From: Glomus cerebriforme
Lineage: Eukaryota > Glomeromycota > Glomeromycetes > Glomerales > Glomeraceae
DNA: 33,410 bases
Assembly (NCBI GenBank): GCA_003550305.1
Contig: QKYT01000448.1
Span: 50,408 to 83,817 of the forward strand
Direction of reading: 5' to 3'
Shown: one piece after another, positions 21,701 through 32,530 of the stretch
How the letters are laid out: the number at the start of each line of letters is the position of its first letter
How positions within the stretch are numbered: position 1 is the stretch's first letter
Program-made: the position numbers and the translations under genes
Notes under the pieces: model-generated
The model's database searches: none
What the model saw: the letters and a program-made list of their open reading frames with translations, nothing else
Told to the model about the DNA's origin: nothing

Positions 21701-22139
21701 GATAACATTGTTTTAGAAAATTTTAACATACCTTCTGTTTTGGCAAAATTTGCCAGTAGCACAATCACCATCACGACATTCCATGAAAAGTTCACGATTA
21801 ACACAACCCGCAAATTCACCACAAGCTTGACTTGAAGCATCTTTACCTATATATATATATATGATGAATCAATACATATACATATCACATCAAATAAAAG
21901 AAAGATTTATAATCAATTCATCTTTCAATAAAAGTATGAATATCACTCGTCCCTTGAATAAAAAAAAAAAAAAAATTTTTTTTTTTTTTACCTGATTCAT
22001 ATTTACAACAACATCTATAATCTGTGTCCTGTTTTCCAACTAAACCAACATTTCCTTTGTAGATGTTTTCCTTAATTTCTTCGAATAGTCTTTTTGCTTT
22101 ATCGTCACAAGATGGGTAGTCGTTATAAAGTTTGACCAT
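18717..22139 (-). CDS. SET2: SET2-type histone H3 lysine-36 methyltransferase
   Basis: Eleven exons join in phase: 22139-21992, 21846-21732, 21545-21459, 21375-21252, 21172-20997, 20896-20680, 20576-20469, 20353-20147, 20051-19194, 19087-19007 and 18932-18717 (778 aa). Domains in order: AWS (C-rich, [17 protein letters not shown], about 43-88) and SET (about 89-216). The SET has the catalytic/SAM-binding [11 protein letters not shown] and ELTFDYN. Post-SET is [14 protein letters not shown] (about 223-236). A TFIIS/LEDGF-like helical region spans about 245-385 (IEKWV-like [11 protein letters not shown]). A WW domain has Trp near 584 and 606. A Glu/Arg/Ala coiled coil spans about 626-666. The C-terminal SRI domain (about 672-755; [19 protein letters not shown]) binds the phosphorylated RNA polymerase II tail. 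This is the full Set2 plan; the enzyme methylates H3K36 during elongation. The N-terminus before AWS is short, so an upstream exon is possible. It is divergent from the second PPR gene. Confidence 0.92.
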
Positions 22140-23436
22140 TTTTGGTTCGTTATTATTTTTAGAGAGAGAGGGGGGCTAGAAATAAGTAAAGTACGAAAAT
22201 TATTTTTAAAGTAAAAAAGGAACTTTTGCTAAAGCAAAAAAAGACAAGAAAAAATTTTCAAAGGAATTATAAGGATATAAAAAGAAAAGCAAAAGTTCAA
22301 AGAAAAAAGGTCTTTTTTTTTAAAAAAAAAAAAAANAAAAAAAAAATTTCGAATCTCAATTTAATCTTAAGACTGGAGAGTAATACTTTGCACGTGAGGA
22401 GTAATTGGAAATCAATATAAGTTGAAACAACACCCCTGTGACGTTTGAATAATAAAAAATAGACAACATAAATTTTTGCTAAAGTTGGCAATATTTCGGC
22501 CGAGAAAAAGAATCGGAAAAAATGGATCAGCTAAATATCAACAGTAAATATTCACAACGTAAGACAAATTCTGTTAGTTAAACAACACGATAATTGATTC
22601 CGAAATGGGAAAGGATATTTAACAAACTTCACTAAATAAAATTTCTAAAAATAACAAACCATGTGTGTTCTTTTTCTAGTCTTTACACAAAAAAAAAGTT
22701 TTTAATAGAAAAAGTACAAAATCGGAAATAAAAGAATAAAATATTACCAAAGTGAAAAATTGATAACCTTTTAGAAACCTTTTTGATTTCTTCTGTGATA
22801 AATACGAAAAATAAACTAAAAAAAAAAATTAATATATTTTTTTTCTTTTTCTTTTAAATAATTTGAGGCGTCCCCGTATAACTTACTTTGCATTTGACAC
22901 TGCCTCATGATCATCACTTTTGCATTGATCACAAAATTTATCACTCGAATTTCCTAAATAGGGTTTCATTGATATCAACTCAAAAAAAAAAAACTCCGAA
23001 ATTTCGGAAATGATTGACAAGATGACGTTTGTGGCGTTATCTCCATTATTCATTTTTTAATTACATGCAGAATTATGATTTCAAATTACCGAGTTCATAT
23101 TTTTTTATTATAAGAAATATTTATTTGTATACGAATTTTGTCATTAATAATATTCCAAATTGTATTGTTAAAAATCGATTCTCTTTATTCGCTTTTTTAT
23201 AATTATCGATGAATCCTTTATAATTGATATAATGCAGAATTTAATGTTTACACGTGTTGAGAATAAAAGACTATAATGCACGTTTTGACATTCGTTTACA
23301 GCATGACTTGTGTAACTTATATATTTTTTTCTCCTGAAAATAATCCCACCAATCATTATGATTTATTATCAAAAAATTTCATTTTTTTTTTCGATCTATT
23401 TTTTTTTTTTTTTTAAAAAAAAAAATAATCAAAATA
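22140..23436. promoter_or_regulatory. Divergent promoter region between SET2 and the second PPR gene
   Basis: About 1.3 kb separates the two start codons and must hold both promoters. On the minus strand a pyrimidine-rich tract ending in TTCTAG (22176) could be the acceptor of a 5' UTR intron, because an in-frame TAG lies there just upstream of the SET2 ATG. An exon-like piece is at 22887-22969. An unresolved base lies at 22336 in an A tract. No RNA gene is seen. Confidence 0.4.
22887..22969 (-). other. Exon-like segment upstream of SET2 (5' UTR exon or uORF)
   Basis: An ATG at 22969 opens 27 codons (MKPYLGNSSDKFCDQCKSDD...) followed by an ideal GTAAGT donor at 22886. Joining it to the TTCTAG acceptor at 22176 gives the wrong phase for SET2, so it cannot simply extend the protein. 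It could be a 5' UTR exon with a small upstream ORF, or part of another transcript. Confidence 0.2.
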
Positions 23437-25485
23437 ATGTTTAATGGACCAACAAAAGCAGCAATTTCTACTACAATACTATTTCGTTCTATAATGAATA
23501 AATGTTGTTTGAAAATTCTTAGACGTTCATTAACAATATTTGATTCTTTTAATAATAACAATTTTATACTTTGTAATAACGGAAATAATTATGGGAAAAA
23601 TATTAAGCAACAACAACTTAATATATTTAGAAGAATGTATAGTAACAATAGAAATCTTATAGCTGAGAGAGGAGAAATAACAAGTTTAGTAGTTGCAAAT
23701 AACAAGTCACGAACGATGATTGCATTAACAAATTTACAACAAGAATTTTATGATTACAGCAATGGTTGTAACCCTCATAATATTGACGATTTATGGTATT
23801 ATTATATGGATCAAAAACAAACTTTTTTAAATAATATACCTATATATCTTCATTTAACATTATTAAAAACTTTATATGAAAAGAAAGAAATGAAAAAGGT
23901 ATTAACCATAATAAAATATTTAAGAGAAAGAAAAAATGTGATCAAATGGTTTGATAATAATTTAATGATATTAGAATGTATAATTAAATTAAATATAGAA
24001 GAAGCTATTGAAAAATTTAATTTTTTAAATACGATAAAAGGAAATTTATCTATTAAAACGGTTAAGAATTTAATTTCATCATTAATTAAAAATAATGAAA
24101 TGATCACAGCTGAGGAATTATTTGGAAAAATTGGAAGAGAATATTATGATATTGATGTATATAATAGTATGATGAATGGTTATGTTAAAGAGAAAAAATT
24201 AGAAAAAACTTTACATTTATTAGAATTGATGCAAAGAAGTGGAATTAAACCAAATTTAATAACTTATAATCTTTTATTACATTTATTTGCTATATTAAAA
24301 GCTCAAAATGAAGCGGAACAAACTTTTAAAGATATGAAAGAAGCTGGAATCTTTCCTGATCATTCAAGTTATCATGGGGTAATCTTATCATGTGCTAAGA
24401 ATAATGATTATGAAAAATGTTTTTATTATCTTGAACATATGATTAGATATGGAATTTATCCAAATATTTATCATTATTCTATCGTAATGTCAGCATGTGT
24501 TAAATCTGGTTATGCAAGAGGAGCGATTGAATTATATGGTAGAATGATTTACGTTTCAAAGATTAAACCAAACGCTATAATTTTAACTATCTTAATGTGT
24601 GCTTGGTCTCAACTTAAATCTCCTAATAGTAATGATTTAGATCGTATATTTGAAAATATAAAAAAATATGATGTACCGGATTTAATTGCTTATACCGCTT
24701 TAATTAATGCGAAAACAAAACAATTAAAATTGGAGGAAGCTATTCTCGTTTATCAACAGATGCTTAAGGATGATATTAAACCTAATGTATATACTTATAC
24801 TACTCTAATTGATGCTTCTGCTAAGTTGAATAATATAAATACTGCCTTGAAATTATTTGATGATATGAAAAAGAGAGATATTCATCCTAATCAATTCACT
24901 TATTGTGCTATCATAAATGCTTTCATTAGTGATGGTCAATTATCATCTGCCTTTCAAACTTTTGAGGAAATGAAAAAAAATGGATTAAAACCTGATGTTG
25001 CTATTATCAATTGTTTAATGGATGCTTGTAATCGTTCTGGATTAATGAATTCTTTATTTAAATTATATTCTGATTTAATTGAAAAATATAACTTAACCCC
25101 GGATAATGGCACTATATCCATTTATATTGACGCTTGTACATATAATAATCATTTTAATGCTGGAAAAAAATTTTATGGTAATATAATTAAAAAGAAATTC
25201 TTTTTTTCTGGCGTTAAATTAAACAATAAAAATTATTTGTCTATCGTTAATTTATTTGGTCAACATGGTTATTCTAGTGAATTTGCTAAATTATTAAATA
25301 TTATGAAACAAAGATTACATAAACCAAGTAGAATTTTAAGATTAGTCATTTATAATTATTTGTATGATTTAGATAATAAAAAAGATACTGAAGCTGTTAA
25401 CCGTATTTTAGATGGTTGGGTTCCTATTCCGAGGAAGGGAGATTTATTTAGATTTAAAAGGGATTATCGATGGCACAAAGCTTAA
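23437..25485 (+). CDS. Pentatricopeptide repeat protein with tandem P-type repeats, probably mitochondrial
   Basis: A single-exon gene of 682 aa. The first ~75 residues are basic, Ser/Asn-rich and nearly free of acidic residues (ILRRSLTIF, then IFRRMYSNN), fitting mitochondrial import; a second Met (MNKCC) lies at residue 20. From about residue 245 to 540 there is a regular run of 35-residue PPR motifs, for example LHLLELMQRSGIKPNLITYN, LVYQQMLKDDIKPNVYTYTT and LKLFDDMKKRDIHPNQFTYC. The C-terminal ~140 residues lack clear repeats and end GDLFRFKRDYRWHKA. It should bind organellar RNA; the Asn/Thr and Asp/Asn residues at the code positions suggest sequence-specific recognition. The target is unknown. 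It is intronless, unlike its divergent neighbour SET2. Confidence 0.9.
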   Translation: MFNGPTKAAISTTILFRSIMNKCCLKILRRSLTIFDSFNNNNFILCNNGNNYGKNIKQQQLNIFRRMYSNNRNLIAERGEITSLVVANNKSRTMIALTNLQQEFYDYSNGCNPHNIDDLWYYYMDQKQTFLNNIPIYLHLTLLKTLYEKKEMKKVLTIIKYLRERKNVIKWFDNNLMILECIIKLNIEEAIEKFNFLNTIKGNLSIKTVKNLISSLIKNNEMITAEELFGKIGREYYDIDVYNSMMNGYVKEKKLEKTLHLLELMQRSGIKPNLITYNLLLHLFAILKAQNEAEQTFKDMKEAGIFPDHSSYHGVILSCAKNNDYEKCFYYLEHMIRYGIYPNIYHYSIVMSACVKSGYARGAIELYGRMIYVSKIKPNAIILTILMCAWSQLKSPNSNDLDRIFENIKKYDVPDLIAYTALINAKTKQLKLEEAILVYQQMLKDDIKPNVYTYTTLIDASAKLNNINTALKLFDDMKKRDIHPNQFTYCAIINAFISDGQLSSAFQTFEEMKKNGLKPDVAIINCLMDACNRSGLMNSLFKLYSDLIEKYNLTPDNGTISIYIDACTYNNHFNAGKKFYGNIIKKKFFFSGVKLNNKNYLSIVNLFGQHGYSSEFAKLLNIMKQRLHKPSRILRLVIYNYLYDLDNKKDTEAVNRILDGWVPIPRKGDLFRFKRDYRWHKA

Positions 25486-26435
25486 ATAAAAAAAAAAAAT
25501 GTATATATATTGTATATATTTGCATTCTCTATCACAATTGAGTTACTGAAACAAATATTGGTTTATTTTTAACATTTTACTTTTATCTTCTTTTACAATA
25601 TCAATTATATGATACTTTCATCATCCTGATGAATATCATTAAAGCCAATCTTTTATAACTTATAAATTTGTATTGAATATTAATTAGTAGTAATTTATAA
25701 ACTAAAGATAAGCAACAATTTCCAACTCATTTATTAAAAATAAATGAGTTTTTCTTTGAAATTTTCTTCATATTGAATTTTGAGAAATTAATTATCAATT
25801 TCTAAAAAAAAAAATAATTATATTACTTTATTTAAAAGTTGATTTTATCTTTTATTTTTTTATTTAACTAGGCTAATATAATTTTAATTCTCAATTAATA
25901 TAAAGTAAATAAATTTTGGCAAAAATTTATATAAAAATTTAAAATAAAATAATTAATAAAAATACATACAACTAACTCTTCATAAGTGCATCTTTCTGAA
26001 TCTTATACATAATTTTTAAAATAATGTATTTAAAGATTATGCATTTATAAAAAGTAAAATAATTAGAAAATATATAGATATATTTATAAAAAATGCATTT
26101 ATAATTATATATTTTTTTTTTAAAGATAAGATGAAATACTAACTATCTTCATTGAAATAAATTTAGTAACTCTGTATACATAGGCGGGATACAAAAATAA
26201 TGTAAGTATCATATATACACCCTTATTTAGAAAAGTATCACTCATCACACTTATGTAATATGAGTCCTCAGAGTGGAGACTGAAAACAAAACCCTCCTTA
26301 AATAGTTAATATACTCTGATTCTCTTCCATATCCCAGTGCTAATACCAAAATAAAAACCTTCCAACCAGTCCTCCCGAATCTTTCCTCAAGATGAATATC
26401 CTTCGTCCAGTTTATCTGAATCTTCTCTCAATACT
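25486..26435. other. AT-rich intergenic DNA after the second PPR gene
   Basis: It contains the PPR 3' UTR, then AT-rich sequence without an open frame. From about 26170 the base composition rises slightly (GGCGGGATAC, CCAGTCCTCCCG). That looks like older repeat sequence, but I do not recognise a family. Confidence 0.4.
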
Positions 26436-26438
26436 TTT

Positions 26439-26630
26439 GGGTCTTCAAACTAGCATGAAATATTGATAAAATTATAGAAATTGGATGCTAATACCAACCT
26501 TTAGAACAAAGGATATCATTACTCACTATCTATTGGATTTTCAAACTAGTATAAAATATTTTAAGAAGAATTATAAATGCTGGCTACTAGTACCAACATC
26601 TAGAAAGAAAGAAAACTATCTAAAATACTA
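26439..26630 (+). repeat. Two-copy tandem repeat, about 96-bp period
   Basis: GGGTCTTCAAACTAGCATGAAATATT (from 26439) and GGATTTTCAAACTAGTATAAAATATT (from 26535) start two units. Both continue through GCT(A)ATACCAAC-like and CTAGAA/TTAGAA segments. The copies are diverged. A partial third relative (GTGCTAATACCAAAAT) lies near 26336. Confidence 0.55.
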
Positions 26631-28839
26631 ATCCTAAAAGTATAAAAAATAAACTAAACCTACTTTTACCTCTACAACTTCCCTACCAAAGTCAGTTTCT
26701 GGTTGTTCTAATGGATGCTTCAGATGAATTGAGACAACTGCTTATACTGTCTTGTCTGAAGACTATCATCAAAAATCTAGCCTACCCAACCTTTTCACTC
26801 CAGTAGAATTTCTCTCAAAATAAGCCAATTTCTAACAGTTCAAAAGTGCTTATTTATGGAATCAAATTAACTGCTTATATGAAATGATTGCTTGTCCTTC
26901 TGACTCTATCTAAGAATCTTCATTCTTGATATACCTATTGCAAAAAAAATAATGATCTTATTTCCCGTATATCCAAATTAATACCATTCATATGACATAC
27001 TTAACCATGCGTACTCAATGTCTTCCACACCTTTTATTCTTTTTTTTTATATAAATTTTTTATCAACTAATAATGTCATCACTTTAAGTGACAAAAATAG
27101 AGATTACTACTATGAAACAAAAACTAGGGAATGTATTACAATAAGAGAATTAATAATCATTAACAAATGATTAGTTGTCAATCAAAATTTCCAGTACTTC
27201 CCATCTCCCACCAAAAGAATTGCTTCTCTATATACAAAAAAATTCAGCATCAAGAAAGCCAGATAGTTCCTTAAGGTATATAAAAAATCTAAAGCCAGTT
27301 CAGTATTTGTCTTCACGAGCCTAAAAATCTTAATATTCTTCTACTTTTCTACCAACAAAAATGAAATTATAAAATTATAAAAAGGGAAATTATCACCAAA
27401 TTTATACGTCAGAAAAGCATCTTTCTGCTGTACCAAACCTATGCATCAACTTTGCAAAAAGTTATTTACTTTCAAAGAAACTCTATGTTAGCGTTAGGCT
27501 CGCTGTAATGGACAACTACCACTTATCCTTACAAGAATTAAGTTTCTCATCTAAAATATGCTTGGTTTAAATCTCATTATTTTTTTTATTTCTTTAAATT
27601 CAACTTTCAAAATGCGATAGTTTCCCTTAATTTAAATAACTTTACATCGAATAATTAAAATTGGATAATTTCCCATACTTTATTTCTGGACTTAAAATAT
27701 TATAATAAAGAAAAATTGTGTAAAAATATTTATGCTACTTCAGGACTAATAGAATTATTATGTTCAGGCCTTTTTTGCTAAGGAAATAATTAAGGATTGT
27801 GCATTTTTAATATTTGTCTTTATTTATTATTTTTAATTATCAGTTAAAAGCTCGATAGCTAAAAATTTTAGAAAGGGAAAATCCCTTTACTTTTATAACA
27901 ATTTTTGATCTACTTGTTTTACTAAACTATGTTTCACTAAACTATTTGTAATACTTCATTTCTTTCATTCTTTCTTCATTTCTATATATTTTCTTCAATC
28001 TTTCTTTCTTTCTCTTATGTCTATATGTTTTTATCTTTCTTTCTTTCTTTCTTCAATTTCTTATATTCTCCAACTTTCCATCTTTCCTTCTTATTAATGA
28101 TTATTAATGATTAATAATAAATTATCCCTTTATGACATAATTGTACTCCTCCATTAAGTGATCTGCAATGACTCATAATTAATCATGCCGATCATTTGCT
28201 TTGCCACATTACTATGCCATACTTTGCTTTGTCACACTTTACTTTATCACACTAATTACGTGCTAATCATGTATTACTAAACTAAACTATAAATTATTTA
28301 AAATATAAATTAAACTATAAAATATTTGTAAACGTTAATTCTTATACTATAAATATTATAACTAATTACTAATCTTTATGTAATCCATCCTATATCTTTA
28401 GTTACACCACTTCTGAATTTATTAAGAACAGCCACAAGTCCAACCCGTTTGTCTTGTACATATAGAGAGTACCTTAGAATACCAAATGGCCTCTCGAGTA
28501 TTAACTTAGAGAAAGATATAAGTGACTGAAAGTTATCTTGAACCTGAACTTGGTGAGCTGAAAACTATATTCTAAATTTTCTAAATATTTTTAATTAACT
28601 TCAGCGGTGTAAAATAACTTTTTCTAAGATTAAAAAACCATTTTCTTAAGACAAAATAACCAAAAAGTGCAACTTTTCTTTCCAAAACTTCTTCAGAGAA
28701 ATAGGTATAAGGATTAGTGGGAAAAGTTGCTCTCTATTTATAATCATATATTAAATTATATATTAATTTAATAATATAATATTATATTTTATTTAAATTT
28801 AGCAAATTGTATTAATTTTTATAAAATTATATTTTATAA
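26631..28839. other. Gene-free AT-rich region
   Basis: No open frame of useful length on either strand and no RNA gene. It holds the CTTT-rich microsatellite at 27955-28090. An imperfect inverted repeat also occurs here (AAGTGCAACTTTTC near 28668, GGGAAAAGTTGC near 28718). The stretch 28420-28560 is less AT-rich and could be an old repeat fragment, but nothing specific is recognised. Confidence 0.4.
27955..28090 (+). repeat. CTTT-rich polypyrimidine microsatellite
   Basis: Imperfect CTTT/TTCTT units, with clean runs of TTTCTTTCTTTC near 28000 and 28040. Confidence 0.75.
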
Positions 28840-29005
28840 AAAATTTGTATACTAAAATTATATGAAAATTATATGAAAATTATATAAATTATATAAAAAG
28901 TATAATATATACTAAAATTTTTTATACTAAAAAAGATAAAATTCAGTATTTTATTATACTTTCAGACTTCCAGTATATTTTTAATATATATTCAGTATAG
29001 TTTTA
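28840..29005 (+). repeat. Dispersed AT-rich repeat, copy 2
   Basis: It shares the ordered segments GAAAATTATATGAAAATTAT, TTTTTTATACTAAAA, AAATTCAGTATTTT and AGTATATTTTTAATATA with 7320-7570. It ends where the hAT-like element begins. Confidence 0.55.
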
Positions 29006-29045
29006 ACAGTGTGTAAAATCTAAACCAAAAATCATATGCATAATA

Positions 29046-29095
29046 TGCACATTTCTATGATGTCATATGTGTGTAAAATAATTTTAATATACATA
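29046..29095 (+). repeat. Left inverted repeat of the hAT-like element
   Basis: It pairs with 31239-31289 through the shared core ATGATGTCATATGTG (left) and GTGATGTTATATGTG (right, reverse complement). Confidence 0.65.
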
Positions 29096-29245
29096 TATTT
29101 TTTTCTAAAAATAATATGTGCACAATTATAGATACCACTCAAATCTCAAAATCAATTTGAATATATAGTAAAATCCCAAATTATTTTTAACATCTCACCA
29201 TACTTCAATAAATCAAAAATTTTTGTAATCACAAATAATATTGCA

Positions 29246-30842
29246 AGCCATTCTTCATTCTTTAATTAGAGTATTTTTATCTAATATAGCTTTACATATA
29301 ATATTGCTTTCATTTCTTTTAGCTTTTCCATAAAATTTTACCAAAGTTTTGATTTCATTTTCTCTATAAGTGTTTAATCTATCATGATTATTAAGAGCTT
29401 TACTTGGATCTAAAATTCTCATTGAATAGTATATATAAGCAGAATCTGAAAATCTATTTCTTAAACTTTTGACAGTTGCTTGTGCAAATTAATTAATAGT
29501 AACTATAAAATAAAAGAAAATAAAAAATTATTATATCATATAATAATTAAAATCAAAATCAAATAAAGTTTAATATCTGGTAAATCTTTTCTGGATAAAT
29601 TAAATTCATTCATATACTTTGCTAAATGAATACCATAACATGGTAAAAAATTTTTACTTCCTATAAAATCTGATGTTATAGATTCAATTGTCATTGATAA
29701 TTGTTAACGAGTTTCAGCTAGAGATACATAATCTGATTGGAAAACTAAAATCATAGATTTCATAATTGAGAGAATATTGGCCAAAAATTTTGTAAAAATA
29801 AAAATATAAAATTCAGTTGTAAGTGCTTGATATAAAAAGTTAGCTATTTGATTTATTTCTTTTTGATTTGAATTAATGGCAAATAAATATCATCAAGAAT
29901 TTAATAAAAATTATTAATAACTGTTACTCAAGAAAGCCATCTCATATCAATAATATTTAAAATTACTAAATCAGAATTTTTACTATTTTTTTGTATTGAT
30001 TTTAATTTATACATATGCTTATAAGAATTAGAAAAGAAAGTATAAATGGATTTGATAATTTTCTTATAGCTACTAAAATAAAGAACTTCTTTGGTAATTT
30101 TTTAGCTGCTAAATGTAACTGATATACAATATAATGATTGGAAGTCAAATAAGAATTTCTTTTCTTTAATAAAGCAGCCAATTCATTTCTAACTCCTATA
30201 AATAATTGTAAATTTATATTACTGATTAGTATATTATAAATTAATAATTAATAAAATAATTTTTAATAAATACAAACCTGTTATATTTAACACTTTATCA
30301 CTTTCCAAATGGTATAATTTATTTGCAGGCAATCCTTTTTGTAAAATAAAAGAATCAATTGCTTCAAGTAATGATTTTGCGGAAGTATTAGTTACTGCAG
30401 TAATTTCTAAATAGTGCAGAGTTGCAATATTATTAACCATATGCTTTGAAATTAAGGCTAATATCTTTTCACCTATTGATACTGTATTGCTCTCATCTAT
30501 TAATATATTTCAACATGATGATGTTTTTATTTCATTAACTACTGCTTCTTTAATTAGATGTAATAAGGATACTAATAACTCATATCCACTAGCTTTATTT
30601 GTATATGTTGCATAATTAAATACAATAGTAACAGCAGATGTTTATAAAGCTTTTTGTTATGACAAAGTTAGTGATCGAAGTATTTGTAAAGGGGTATCAC
30701 TAACTATAGAAGTGGGATGTTTTTTTTGATAATTAACTAAATTAGCCAAATTAGAAAAAATATTAATAGCAATATTTTGTGAAGAATGAAAGTAAATGTT
30801 GCACATTTGAGTAACTATATTATCTATATCTATTTCTAACAT
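29246..30842 (-). pseudogene. Transposase-derived KIAA1586/hAT-like protein, broken by stops
   Basis: Minus-strand translation gives the family's ordered landmarks. These are HPTSIVSDTPLQILRSLTLS near the start and YELLVSLLHLIKEAVVNEI with ILIDESNT (first catalytic Asp region) near 30500. LHYLEIT, LPANKLYHLESD (second Asp region) and NITG follow near 30300. NIIDMRWLS is near 29950, VFQSDYVSLAETR and SITSDFIGS are near 29730-29670, and RFSDSAYIYYSMRILDPSKA is near 29420. At least four in-frame stops, shifts and a non-coding interruption near 29500-29570 (perhaps an intron) break it. Proteins of this group descend from hAT transposases with an RNase H-like fold; this copy is inactive. The usual FGSDGAS motif is altered to LESDKVL. 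Confidence 0.7.
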
Positions 30843-31238
30843 TTGATTTACAAAAAAAAACTTATAAAAATAATTGTATATTAATTTTTACAAGGCTAGT
30901 TCAAGTAGTTATGAAATTATGAATTTTTTTGTAATAATATTAAAGACACATTTTTGGAAAAAATTTCATATTAATGTAATACTAATAAAATGCAATTATT
31001 AAATTCAAATAAATTTGTTTGTATTTTTAATTAAAAATATAAAATAAATCAAATAAAATTTATTAAAAATTTCTATAAAAAAAAAAACTTTAAAAATTAT
31101 AAATAAAAATGATTAGAAAAAATTATAAGGATAAGTATGTAATTACCCTAAATTTTTTATATATTTATATATTATATATATTTAAATTTATTTATTATTA
31201 TATTTACAATGTATAAAATTCATATGCATAATGTGCAT

Positions 31239-31289
31239 ATGTATACATTGAAAATTTTTTGTGCACATATAACATCACAAAAATGTGCA
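31239..31289 (-). repeat. Right inverted repeat of the hAT-like element
   Basis: Partner of 29046-29095. It overlaps CATATGCA-TAATG-TGCATATG (31221-31241), itself a perfect 8-bp inverted repeat. Confidence 0.65.
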
Positions 31290-31385
31290 CATTTTGCGCA
31301 TTTTGTGTACAGTAATACAAAATTGTGCATATTTTGTGTACATATCAGATTATTAAATATTGTGTACATATTGCGCACATTTTTT
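31255..31385. repeat. Cluster of TGTGCAC/TGTGTAC/TGCGCA motifs
   Basis: About eight related short motifs in 130 bp (near 31260, 31284, 31295, 31304, 31324, 31335, 31361 and 31371), with TTTTG spacers. The pattern fits subterminal binding sites of the adjacent hAT-like transposase. The 79-aa open frame over them is an artefact of the repeat. Confidence 0.6.
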
Positions 31386-31429
31386 TTCTCCTTCCTTTTT
31401 TTTTCACTTGCATATTTTTTTTNTTTTTT

Positions 31430-31993
31430 TTTTTACTTATTCACTTAATTAATTTTAATAAATAATTCTAATAAATTTTGGATAATTTTAATTACCTTTT
31501 AATGATTAACTATAATTATTTTAGATAATAATTCTAATTAGTACTTATTTTTCAAAATATCATAACAAATAAAGAATTTTTTCATATCTGTTGATTTAAT
31601 TAATACTACTTTTTTAGCTATACCACAACCCAATATAAATTTATCACATACTCCTTCCAGGCATAGTCCTTATGATTATGATAATAATAAAAAAAAGTAT
31701 ACTAAGCCAAATCAAAAAAAGAAAAATTCAAAATTCTAATTATTTGAAAAAAAAAATTTGATTTTTAAATCATCTTAGCAAATTAAAAGACCATGGTTAG
31801 AATATTAGAGTATTAATAATAAAAGTTCTATATTTTGTACTATTTGCTAAAAAGCAAATGATAATAGTTTATAGTCAATATCAGAATGTGATACAATGAA
31901 ATTAGAATTTGTAAAAAGACGTGAAAATTTAGCAGAATATAAAAATTCCTTATAAATTTTTAGTCCAAACCAAACTGATATTAAAGAAGATAT
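31430..31993. other. AT-rich intergenic DNA
   Basis: No gene or RNA seen. A weakly coding-like plus-strand patch (near 31620-31730, CCACAACCCAATATAAATTT) has no usable open frame. Confidence 0.4.
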
Positions 31994-32530
31994 TTATTTT
32001 CTTTGGCCAAAGTTTTCAAATTACGTTTGAAAGTAAAAAAATAAAATGTATTTAAGTATTTTTACAAAAAAATTTATAACTTTACAAATGCTTGAACTAG
32101 CTTTATAAAAATTAATATACAATTATTTTTATACCTACTAAACAACTTTACTTAAGCTTTCTTTACTTATTTTCTTTGGCCAAAGTACAGTCATCCCCCT
32201 CTATAAACACTTTCTGTTTAGTTATACCCCTTTATCAGCACATTTATGCTTGGTCTAAGTTATTAATAATATTATTAAAAAAACCTCCTCTATAGTCACA
32301 TTATATAGGTTTTTTATAATTACATCTTTTTTTTTCAGTTCTGAAGGGTGTGATTATATACTATATAAGGAGATAACTGTATTCACATTATACTTAAAAG
32401 TAAAAAAATAAAATACATTTAGGTACTTTTACAAAAAAATTTATAACTTTACAACTACTTGAAATAGTCTTATAAAAATTAATATACAAGTATTTTAATA
32501 TCTGTTGAATAATTATTTTAAGTATTTTTT
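31994..32530 (+). repeat. Tandem duplication (about 173-bp unit) interrupted by a MITE
   Basis: Unit 1 is 31994-32166. Unit 2 starts at 32167 and ends near 32530. Both begin TTATTTTCTTTGGCCAAAG and continue with AAGTAAAAAAATAAAAT and TTTACAAAAAAATTTATAAC segments. Removing the MITE and one TA from unit 2 restores a length of about 170 bp. Confidence 0.75.
32188..32379. mobile_element. Pogo/Tc1-mariner-like MITE, copy 2
   Basis: A 192-bp element beginning CAGTCATCCCCCTCTATA and ending GGAGATAACTG, flanked by TA (32186-32187 and 32380-32381). It is the reverse-oriented relative of 4596-4781 and aligns along the full length, including the middle (GACTATAGAGGAGGTTTTTT when read on the minus strand). 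It carries no transposase. Confidence 0.85.

Larger units (their letters stand above)
29005..31390 (-). mobile_element. Dead hAT-superfamily-like element (KIAA1586-type transposase) with inverted repeats
   Basis: A degraded transposase frame (30842-29246, minus) is framed by inverted repeats. TGCACATTTCTATGATGTCATATGTG and its continuation at 29046-29095 match the reverse complement of 31239-31289 over about 50 bp. Outside the right arm is a cluster of TGTGCAC, TGTGTAC and TGCGCA motifs, as expected for subterminal transposase-binding repeats. The true tips are uncertain: CAGTGTGTAAAAT at 29008 looks like a hAT terminus, but no 8-bp target duplication could be matched at the other side. Confidence 0.6.

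Noticed and set aside
22226..22491. Lysine- and phenylalanine-rich frames on both strands
   Set aside because: Homopolymer tracts with an ambiguous base at 22336; low complexity only.
22887..22969. In-frame N-terminal exon of SET2
   Set aside because: Joining its donor to the only nearby acceptor (22176) puts the AWS domain out of frame, so it was kept only as a possible 5' UTR exon.
31209..31448. 79-aa frame rich in His, Ile and Phe
   Set aside because: It is produced by the TGTGCAC-type motif cluster and a poly-T tract containing an unresolved base.
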